DNA of 6,968 nucleotides, taken from assembly GCA_011087745.1 (NCBI GenBank), contig JAALLB010000095.1:1-6968 (forward strand). The letters run 5' to 3'. This stretch comes from Hyphomicrobiales bacterium (GTDB lineage: Bacteria; Pseudomonadota; Alphaproteobacteria; Rhizobiales; Rhizobiaceae). The notes under the pieces are model-generated. The model did not search any database. It was given only the letters and a program-made list of their open reading frames with translations, and was not told where the DNA came from. This document shows, piece after piece, positions 1 through 5,716 of this stretch. How positions within the stretch are numbered: the first letter of the stretch is position 1; each line of letters begins with the position of its first letter. Made by a program: the position numbers and the translations under genes.

Positions 1-51
1 ACTATCCGTTGTGAATCAATAACTTAATAAAATCCTTATCCCGAATTCGCG

Positions 52-523
52 TTACGTTAGTACTATTAACCGCCCTGATACATTCAGGATGGTTTCAATT
101 TCACCCAAAGGGAAGAAGAAGTAAAAAACGATAAAGGCTGTAATGTTGGAGCCGGGTCATGCCCCGCCAGTTGTGTGATGTTTGGGCTGCCGCCAATTGA
201 TGCAGCTGAAGTCATTACAATCAGTGCGAGCCACAAGGGATTTGATAAGCTAAAGAACTGAATAACGAGCGCAACGCAAATCGGTAAGGCCAATTGTAAA
301 ATCGCCAAAAAACTACTGTTTCACGAATATCAGACAGGCTTCCGACAGCTGTTTTCCAGCCAATCCTGAAAGCGTTTGCAAATAGTATAAGCCCGACCAA
401 AATTGGTAGTCAGGGTTGTAATGTGTTTGTCAATGCGGGGAGCGTTACGCCAGCAACAAGACCCAGGACGAGAACAAGGCTGCCATTGCGGGCGCATAGT
501 TGCAGAAAGTTGCCAATGATCAC
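52..523 (-). pseudogene. Decayed BASS (bile acid:sodium symporter)-like membrane protein remnant
   Basis: This is the broken last gene of the dctM operon. A GTG at 523 overlaps the dctM stop as GTGA, so it was probably co-translated. From there the frame reads a membrane protein beginning VIIGNFLQLCARNGSLVL, then meets an in-frame TGA at 410-412 (context LQP-stop-LPILVGLILF, where a Trp TGG would fit). It continues through SLSDIRETVVF and shifts frame at a run of six T (307-312). One extra T would restore VVFLAILQLALP. The next frame holds SAASIGGSPNITQLAGHDPAP, a segment resembling BASS-like transporters from memory. At about 138-140 the frame changes again; the third frame gives AFIVFYFFFPLGEIETIL and stops at TAA 52-54. 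About a dozen residues appear to be missing at that junction. About 157 codons remain, roughly half a usual BASS protein, so the C-terminal half is also absent or beyond the window. Certain: no intact frame. Less certain: the family. Confidence 0.6.
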
Positions 524-1830
524 GATGGCCCTTGGCGCATGTTTTCCGGCAACCAGGTCGCAAGTTCAGGGAAAAGAATAAGCACGAAAACCATTACAAC
601 CATGAGCATGAACATTGGAAGCGCTGCCTTGGCGATATAGTTCATTTCATGATCTGTCATGCCTTGTAACACAAACAGGTTAAAACCAATTGGCGGAGTG
701 ATTTGTGCCATTTCAACGACAACGACAATGAAAATACCGAACCAGATAATATCTATTCCTGCCTGACGGATCATCGGCTCAACCACTGCGATGGTTAAAA
801 CAACAGATGAAATTCCATCCAGGAAACAACCAATGATGATATAAAAAACCAACAGGCCCATGAGTAGCTGGAAGCGGGATAGTTCCAGTGAACCGATCCA
901 CTCCGCCAGTGCTTTAGGAAGACCGGTAAAACCCATGGCCAGCGAAAGGAATGCTGCACCTGCAAGAATTAGTGCAATCATTGCTGAAGTTCGGGTAGCA
1001 CCCATGAGGCTTTCAAAAAAACTGTTGCGATTCAAGGACCCTTGAGTGGCCGCCAAAGCCAGTGATCCCAAAACACCAAAGGCCGCTGCTTCTGTTGCAG
1101 TTGCAAATCCGAGGTACATTGAACCAATTACGAGACTGATAAGAAGAATTACGGGTATCAAAAACTTGGAGTTTTCAACTTTCTCCATGAAGGTCATTCG
1201 CGGCTCTTCAATAGGTTTGAAATCGGGAGACAACTTGGAGACTATGATTACATAGACCATGAATAAGGAAGCCAGAAAAAGACCTGGCAAAATGCCTGCA
1301 ATAAAGAGCTTGGTAATGGATTCGTTGATAGTAACTCCGTACACAATAAGGGTAAGCGAAGGCGGGATCATCAATCCGAGTGTTGCTGCACCAGCAAGCG
1401 TGCCGATGACCATGGATTCAGGATATTCTCGTTTGCGCAGTTCCGGGATGGACATCTTCCCAACAGTAGTAAGTGTTGCAGCGGATGAACCGGAGACGGC
1501 TGCAAATACTGTACAGCCAACGATGTTGGTATGAACCAAACCGCCGGGCAATCGAGCCATCCAAGGGGATAACCCCTTGAACATATCCTCAGAAAGCCGG
1601 GTCCTGAATAAAACTTCGCCCATCCAGATAAATAGCGGTAATGCGGAAAGTGTCCATGAGGATGAAGCTCCCCAAATGATCGTCATCATTGCATCGCCTG
1701 CAGGCCGTGTAGTGAATAATTCCATGCCGACAAATGCAACACCCAGGAGCGCCAAGCCTACCCAAACGCCGCTACCGAGTAGCAAAAATAAAACGAAAAG
1801 AAATATGCCAGTTGCGTAAAACTCATCCAT
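520..1830 (-). CDS. dctM: TRAP transporter large permease, DctM family
   Basis: This is the large membrane subunit of a tripartite ATP-independent periplasmic transporter. It forms the Na+-coupled translocation channel in the inner membrane with DctQ and receives substrate from DctP. The protein has 436 residues, the usual length for DctM, and is almost wholly hydrophobic, with about a dozen membrane segments. Family-typical stretches are visible: GCTVFAAVSGSSAAT at 105-119, GLMIPPSLTLIVYG at 162-175, FLDGISSVVLTI at about 336-347 and QITPPIGFNLFV at 386-397. These resemble the two inverted-repeat hairpin regions of the DctM/IT superfamily. The ATG at 1830 lies 3 bp after the dctQ stop, with AGAGG about eight bases upstream, which implies translational coupling. 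Its stop overlaps the GTG of the broken BASS-like gene. The frame is intact. Family assignment is firm; the transported compound is unknown. Confidence 0.95.
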   Translation of the reverse strand: MDEFYATGIFLFVLFLLLGSGVWVGLALLGVAFVGMELFTTRPAGDAMMTIIWGASSSWTLSALPLFIWMGEVLFRTRLSEDMFKGLSPWMARLPGGLVHTNIVGCTVFAAVSGSSAATLTTVGKMSIPELRKREYPESMVIGTLAGAATLGLMIPPSLTLIVYGVTINESITKLFIAGILPGLFLASLFMVYVIIVSKLSPDFKPIEEPRMTFMEKVENSKFLIPVILLISLVIGSMYLGFATATEAAAFGVLGSLALAATQGSLNRNSFFESLMGATRTSAMIALILAGAAFLSLAMGFTGLPKALAEWIGSLELSRFQLLMGLLVFYIIIGCFLDGISSVVLTIAVVEPMIRQAGIDIIWFGIFIVVVVEMAQITPPIGFNLFVLQGMTDHEMNYIAKAALPMFMLMVVMVFVLILFPELATWLPENMRQGPS

Positions 1831-1833
1831 TGA

Positions 1834-2343
1834 TCACACCTCTGGCCCGGAGAATTTTTCGCCGTTCATGTTGTGATCGCGGGTTTTGAATAAGGTGACA
1901 AGATTATCAAGGAAGCAAATTGCAAGTAATATTGCACCAATCGCTACAGGGATTTGCGGTATCCAAAGTGGTGTTGCGTCACGGCCCTGACTGATATCAT
2001 TCCACTGAATTGAGCCTTGAACCAGACGGACAGCATAAAATGCCAGATATCCGGACGCCAGTGTGCCGATTGTGAAGCACCAGACTTCTGCCCAGAAGCG
2101 GCGTTCGCCCAAAGCGTTTAAAAACAGGCTGACTCGGATGTGGCTGTCCGCATTAAGGGCATAGGCAAATGCAAAAAAAGAAGATGCAGCCATAAAGTAC
2201 CCTGCATAGGCCGTTGATCCTGGAAACGAAACCCCTATCCAGCGGCAAATCATTTGGGCAACAATAATAAAGAGGAGGATTAACAGGCAGATTGCTGCCA
2301 GCGCGCCGGAAAAAGTATACAGACGGTCAAGAAATTTTCGCAT
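1834..2343 (-). CDS. dctQ: TRAP transporter small permease, DctQ family
   Basis: This is the small inner-membrane subunit of the TRAP transporter, which pairs with DctM and helps dock the binding protein. The 169-residue product has four predicted membrane segments at roughly 10-32, 45-67, 86-108 and 130-150, the standard DctQ topology. Typical features are the DSHIRVSLFLNAL segment after the second helix and GRDATPLWIPQIPVAIG leading into the fourth. I chose the ATG at 2343 (protein start MRKFLDRLYTF) because GGGGAGG sits just upstream at ideal spacing. A longer in-frame TTG start at 2361 would lie upstream of that ribosome binding site and is less likely. The gene follows dctP after a 59-bp gap containing a hairpin and runs into dctM with a 3-bp gap. 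It is intact. Confidence 0.92.
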   Translation of the reverse strand: MRKFLDRLYTFSGALAAICLLILLFIIVAQMICRWIGVSFPGSTAYAGYFMAASSFFAFAYALNADSHIRVSLFLNALGERRFWAEVWCFTIGTLASGYLAFYAVRLVQGSIQWNDISQGRDATPLWIPQIPVAIGAILLAICFLDNLVTLFKTRDHNMNGEKFSGPEV

Positions 2344-2371
2344 TTGCCTCCCCTCATGCAATGTGTGGATC

Positions 2372-2392
2372 TAGTCGCCATTAAGGCGACTA
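2372..2392 (-). promoter_or_regulatory. Intercistronic hairpin between dctP and dctQ
   Basis: TAGTCGCC at 2372-2379 pairs perfectly with GGCGACTA at 2385-2392 around a five-base loop. In the direction of transcription it begins about ten bases after the dctP stop and ends about 30 bases before the dctQ start. No T-run follows it, so it is not a classical intrinsic terminator. A 3' stem-loop that protects or partly separates the dctP message is plausible, since binding proteins are usually needed in excess over permeases. The stem is directly visible; the role is inferred. Confidence 0.5.
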
Positions 2393-2402
2393 CGGATAAG
2401 TT

Positions 2403-3371
2403 TTATTTGCTGTAAGCGTCGATAATGGCTTTGCCTTTATCACCTGCAGAATCGAGCCATTCAGATGTCATTGTTTCACCGAATGCTTTTAGCTCTGCTT
2501 TCAGACCATCGCCTGGAGCTGCGATTGTCATACCGCCTTCTTTAAGCCCGTTAAGGTAAAAGCTTGTAAGTTCTTTGGCTTTTGCAAGACCATCAGCTGC
2601 AGTTTTTGCACCGCAATCAGTGATTGCTGCTTTGGCTTTATCATCCAGTGCATTGTATGCGTCTTTGTTTACGAAAACCGTGTTGCGAGGCAACCAGGCT
2701 TGAACGTCATAAAAATGGGTTAGATGTTCCCAAACTTTTCGGTCGTAGCCAGTTGAACCTGAAGAAACAAAAGCTTCTGCAACGCCGGTTGCCAAAGCTT
2801 GTGAAAGTTCCGCAGCTTCAATTTGGACCGGAACCATGCCGGCAAGTTCAGCAATACGTGCTGTTGCAGCATTGTATGCGCGGAATTTAATGCCCTGCAT
2901 GTCAGCTACTGCGTTTACTTCTTTTTTGAAATAAAGCCCTTGTGGAGGCCACGGCACAGCATAAACATAAACGAGGTTCTGCTCATCTAGTGCTGCTTTC
3001 ATTTGTTCTTGAGCCGCAGCCCACAGTTTTTCTGAAGCATCAAATGATGTTGCAACAAAAGGAACTGAATCGACACCAAAAAGCGGGTTTTCATTGGCAT
3101 GGGCAGAAAGCAGACGCTCGCCGATTGGAGCTTGTCCGGTTTGAACTGCGCGTTTGATCTCTCCACCTTTAAAGAGCGAACCGCCTGGATGGGTAACAAC
3201 TTCCAAGCCACCAGAAGTATCGGTTACACATTTTGCAAATGCAGCGCCGTTTTCTGAATGGTAATTTGATGATGAATAGGCCATTGGCATGTCCCATTTT
3301 TCTGCAGCTACAGTGCCAACAACGCAAATTGATAATGCTGTGCCAGCGAGCAGGCTCTTAAGAATTTTCAT
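2403..3371 (-). CDS. dctP: TRAP transporter periplasmic solute-binding protein, DctP family
   Basis: This is the extracytoplasmic receptor that captures the substrate and delivers it to DctQM. The 322-residue protein starts with a Sec signal peptide: KILK, a hydrophobic core to about residue 20, and likely cleavage after VAA at 23, leaving mature EKWDMPMAYSSSNYHSENG. The central block GIKFRAYNAATARIAELAG carries an arginine at 164, in the place where DctP proteins use a conserved Arg to bind the substrate carboxylate. QALATGVAEAFVSSGSTGYD (about 191-210) fits the usual hinge region. Length is normal for the family. Mature cysteines at 48 and 253 could form a disulfide. The ATG at 3371 has GGGAG upstream; the gene follows the dadA-like gene by 21 bp and precedes dctQ. 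The dehydrogenase and racemase next door suggest an amino-acid-like carboxylate ligand, but this is inference. Confidence 0.93.
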   Translation of the reverse strand: MKILKSLLAGTALSICVVGTVAAEKWDMPMAYSSSNYHSENGAAFAKCVTDTSGGLEVVTHPGGSLFKGGEIKRAVQTGQAPIGERLLSAHANENPLFGVDSVPFVATSFDASEKLWAAAQEQMKAALDEQNLVYVYAVPWPPQGLYFKKEVNAVADMQGIKFRAYNAATARIAELAGMVPVQIEAAELSQALATGVAEAFVSSGSTGYDRKVWEHLTHFYDVQAWLPRNTVFVNKDAYNALDDKAKAAITDCGAKTAADGLAKAKELTSFYLNGLKEGGMTIAAPGDGLKAELKAFGETMTSEWLDSAGDKGKAIIDAYSK

Positions 3372-3392
3372 TTTTCTCTCCCTTTGTTGTTC

Positions 3393-4655
3393 TTAATCAG
3401 GATTAAAGCGCATGGGAGAATATTGTGCAAGGTCTAAATTGGATTTGGAACCGTCGATCATTTGAGACAGTATTCGTCCTGTCTTGGGTCCCGAGGTTAA
3501 TCCAATGTGTTGGTGTCCGAATGCGAACCAGGCATTTTGAGCCTTGGGAGACCGACCAATAACAGGAATGGAATCTGCAGGAGCAGGTCGATGCCCCATC
3601 CAGGTTTCTGTGTGTTTCCATGTTAAATCCGGCATGGTTTTCTTGACGTTGCGAAGCAATAAATCAAATGGCTTTTTGGAGGGTTCAAGTTTTAACCCGC
3701 CAAATTCGACAATGCCTGCAAGTCGAATACGGCCATCCATGGGTGTAATGACGTATTTGCCACCCGCATCCATGTAGGTTGCCCTGGGCATCATATTGGG
3801 TTCCCAAAGCTCGACATGATAACCACGCTCACTTTCTAAGGGAACTTTTACACCCAGTGCTTTTGCGAGGGGTCCAGACCATGCACCTGTGCAAATAGCA
3901 ATTTGGTCAAAGCTCAGCTTACCACTGTTTGTTTCAAGCCATTGTACCTTGCCGTTATCGATTTCAAATCCGGTAATTTCGCTTTTTTCAATTTTACCGC
4001 CATGGTCTACAAAATGTGTGGCGAGGTCATTTATATATCTACCTGGGTCATTAATCCGGCCATGCCCCTTGAGGTTGGCCGCGTACTTGAATTTCCCGGA
4101 AAATATGGGGTCATAGTCGCCAAGTGCTTTGTCTTTAAGTTCGGTCCATTCAATACCAAAACTTTCGCGAAGGTCCCATGCAATTTTATCTTCTTCAAAC
4201 GCTGCCCGATCTTCATACATATACAGATAATCACAGGGTTTGATCCATTTTTCGGCGATTGTGCCTTTTGCAAGCTGCTGGTGTTCTGTTAAGCTATCAC
4301 CAACAACCCCGTGGATTGCAGCAGCGATGCGATGAAGATCGGATGTATTTGCGTAACTGAGGTATTTGGTTAGCCAGGGAAGCAGTTTTGGAAGGTATCG
4401 GTATTTTAGAAACAAGGGGCCGTCTTTGCTGAACAGCAACTTGGGAGCTTTTTTAATAACGCCGGGCACGGTTACCGGTATAGAAGCACATGAAGCAAGA
4501 ACCCCGCCATTTCCGTAGCTGGCACCTGCAGCGGGACCTTCTTTGTCGATGAGCGTTACGGTGTAGCCAGCTCTTTGCAGGCGTATAGCAGTTGAAACGC
4601 CAACAATGCCAGCTCCGGTAACACCGATGTGGTCTTTTGTAGTTGCCTTGCTCAT
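3393..4655 (-). CDS. dadA: FAD-dependent D-amino acid dehydrogenase-like oxidoreductase (DadA/DAO family)
   Basis: This protein probably oxidises a D-amino acid to the 2-oxo acid and ammonium, with electrons passed from FAD to the respiratory quinone pool. The 420 residues match DadA length. The N-terminus shows a Rossmann dinucleotide fold: GAGIVG at 14-19, then TLIDKEGPAAGASYGNGG with Asp37 in the ribose-binding position. The C-terminal FAD-binding signature is present as GHRPAPADSIPVIG followed by GHQHIGLTSGP (380-390). It has no signal peptide, so it should act on the cytoplasmic side. The ATG at 4655 has GAGGT four bases upstream. It is the first gene of the operon and precedes dctP by 21 bp, so it is probably the catabolic enzyme for the TRAP substrate. 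Relatives in this superfamily act on glycine, sarcosine, hydroxyproline or other amines, so the substrate is not settled. The gene symbol reflects family only. Confidence 0.82.
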   Translation of the reverse strand: MSKATTKDHIGVTGAGIVGVSTAIRLQRAGYTVTLIDKEGPAAGASYGNGGVLASCASIPVTVPGVIKKAPKLLFSKDGPLFLKYRYLPKLLPWLTKYLSYANTSDLHRIAAAIHGVVGDSLTEHQQLAKGTIAEKWIKPCDYLYMYEDRAAFEEDKIAWDLRESFGIEWTELKDKALGDYDPIFSGKFKYAANLKGHGRINDPGRYINDLATHFVDHGGKIEKSEITGFEIDNGKVQWLETNSGKLSFDQIAICTGAWSGPLAKALGVKVPLESERGYHVELWEPNMMPRATYMDAGGKYVITPMDGRIRLAGIVEFGGLKLEPSKKPFDLLLRNVKKTMPDLTWKHTETWMGHRPAPADSIPVIGRSPKAQNAWFAFGHQHIGLTSGPKTGRILSQMIDGSKSNLDLAQYSPMRFNPD

Positions 4656-4703
4656 GTTACCTCATATCCAGGCTATATAACCATGACAGATAACGATGAT
4701 AAC
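4656..4703. promoter_or_regulatory. Compact divergent promoter region with GATAAC direct repeat
   Basis: Only 40 bp separate the start codons of the dadA-like operon and the racemase-like gene, so their promoters must overlap or extend into coding sequence. TATATAA at 4674-4680 could serve as a -10 element on either strand. On the minus strand a TTGACC box lies at 4716-4711, inside the racemase reading frame, but no good -10 stands at standard spacing from it. A direct repeat, GATAAC-gat-GATAAC (4689-4703), spans the racemase start codon and could be an operator. The elements are visible; their use is a guess. Confidence 0.35.
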
Positions 4704-5388
4704 AAGCTTGGGTCAATCAATTAATATTTCAAAAGGCACCAAAATTGGCGTCTTGATGCTTGAAACACAATTTCCGCGCTTGCCTGGTGATATCGGAAAC
4801 CCTGAAAGTTTTGATGATCCTGTCATTTACAAGACGGTGAAAGGTGCTTCGCCTGAAAAGGTGGTTAGAGATCAAAGCAAAGCCTTGCTCAGCCCATTTA
4901 TTAACGCTGGCAAAGAGTTGATTGCAGACGGCGCGGAGCTGATTACAACCAGTTGCGGGTTTTTGATCTATTTTCAGCAAGAATTACAAGATGCGCTTGG
5001 TGTGCCTGTGGTGACTTCATCCTTGTTGATGTTTTCTGAGTTGGAGCAGAAGGTTGGTTCCGGGAATGTTGGTATTCTGACAATATCCAAATCATCTTTG
5101 TCATCAGATTTTTTGGAAAAGTCGAACATACCTCCCAGCACGCCAATTGGTACTACAGAGGGCGGAACGGAATTTACCAGCGCAATTCTAGAAAACAGAG
5201 AAAGCTTTGATATTCACTTGTGTGAAGAAGATAACGTAAATGCGGCTTTGGTGCTGCTAGAGAAATTTCCACATATCAAGACGATCCTGCTTGAGTGCAC
5301 CAACATGCCTCCACATAAAACGGCAATTGAAAAGGCCACTGGGCTTGAAGTTTATTCGATTATGGATCTGTTGAATTCGGCGGCATAA
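4696..5388 (+). CDS. Asp/Glu/hydantoin racemase-like protein, two catalytic cysteines
   Basis: This is a cofactor-independent racemase-like enzyme that likely interconverts enantiomers of an amino acid or related compound. The 230-residue length suits the Asp/Glu/hydantoin racemase superfamily. The start KIGVLMLETQFPRLPGDIGNP gives the first beta strand and a family-like loop. The two expected active-site cysteines are Cys87 in ITTSCGFL and Cys201 in LLECTNMPPH, which stand in the corresponding halves of the pseudo-symmetric fold. Having both favours a racemase over the one-cysteine arylmalonate decarboxylase type, though a maleate isomerase-like enzyme is not excluded. The gene is divergent from the dadA-TRAP operon, so it may convert an L-substrate into the D-form for the dehydrogenase, or the reverse. 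The ATG at 4696 is the only upstream ATG in frame, but it has no clear ribosome binding site. TTG at 4708 is an alternative. It ends 21 bp before the terminator hairpin. Confidence 0.78.
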   Translation: MITSLGQSINISKGTKIGVLMLETQFPRLPGDIGNPESFDDPVIYKTVKGASPEKVVRDQSKALLSPFINAGKELIADGAELITTSCGFLIYFQQELQDALGVPVVTSSLLMFSELEQKVGSGNVGILTISKSSLSSDFLEKSNIPPSTPIGTTEGGTEFTSAILENRESFDIHLCEEDNVNAALVLLEKFPHIKTILLECTNMPPHKTAIEKATGLEVYSIMDLLNSAA

Positions 5389-5409
5389 ATTAGCCGAAGT
5401 TACATAACA

Positions 5410-5441
5410 AAGGGGCTGCCTAAGGAAGTAGGCAGCCCCTT
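5410..5441. terminator. Bidirectional hairpin terminator between convergent genes
   Basis: A 13-bp perfect stem (arms 5410-5422 and 5429-5441, core GGGGCTGCC/GGCAGCCCC) encloses a six-base loop. It lies between the stop of the plus-strand racemase-like gene and the stop of the minus-strand small membrane protein gene. On the minus strand the stem is followed by TTTGTTATG, a modest U-tract. On the plus strand the downstream side is less T-rich. Its position and strength fit a shared terminator for both convergent units, more convincing for the minus strand. Confidence 0.8.
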
Positions 5442-5477
5442 CTAGCAAACTGAAAATTTACCCGGAGGGGGAGTTAT

Positions 5478-5693
5478 TCAGTAGCGTTCTATGCTCTTGC
5501 TTGCCTCTTTTTTATCGAAGGCATTTTCGCGTTCCTTGAGCTCAGCACCTTCTGCTTTTGCCTGAACGACGTGCCATAATATCCATAAGGCAATACCAAC
5601 GATCCACAAAAGTGTTTCCGTTCCTTGAAATGGGTAGATTGCACCCACTTCACCTAAATCAACAGCCCAGCTGTCATATCCTATTGTAGACAT
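5478..5693 (-). CDS. Small single-pass membrane protein downstream of amt
   Basis: This is a 71-residue protein of unknown function. The N-terminal part (MSTIGYDSWAVDLGEVGAIY) is mildly acidic and aromatic. One membrane helix covers about residues 27-43 (LLWIVGIALWILWHVV), and a highly charged, probably helical cytoplasmic tail rich in Lys and Glu follows to the end. There is no signal peptide cleavage site. The ATG at 5693 has AGGA about nine bases upstream, and it follows the amt stop by 23 bp on the same strand, so the two are very likely co-transcribed and end at the shared terminator. Placement suggests a small partner or accessory subunit of the ammonium transporter. I do not recognise a named family. 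That it is a real gene is supported by its ribosome binding site, membrane-protein composition and operon spacing. Confidence 0.75.
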   Translation of the reverse strand: MSTIGYDSWAVDLGEVGAIYPFQGTETLLWIVGIALWILWHVVQAKAEGAELKERENAFDKKEASKSIERY

Positions 5694-5716
5694 TTATTTT
5701 GTCCTATTCTGGGTTG

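Noticed and set aside
1..51. Possible gene or signal at the left edge
   Set aside because: These 51 bases are AT-rich, with stops in the relevant frame and no clear promoter, terminator or repeat.
330..563. 77-residue minus-strand frame at the end of dctM
   Set aside because: It is Cys/Arg-rich and shares no recognisable motif. It covers the dctM 3' end and the BASS-like remnant in a non-coding frame.
1259..1534. 91-residue plus-strand frame within dctM
   Set aside because: It is fully antisense to conserved DctM motifs and has no ribosome binding site or family resemblance.
2344..2361. Longer dctQ starting at TTG 2361
   Set aside because: The strong GGGGAGG ribosome binding site lies downstream of that TTG and directly before the ATG at 2343.
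3903..4292. 129-residue open frame on the plus strand inside the dadA-like gene
   Set aside because: It lies antisense to a clearly recognisable FAD enzyme and its sequence has no protein-like motif; it arises from the codon use of the opposite strand.
4689..4703. GATAAC repeat as start of a CRISPR or tandem array
   Set aside because: There are only two six-base copies separated by three bases; nothing similar follows.
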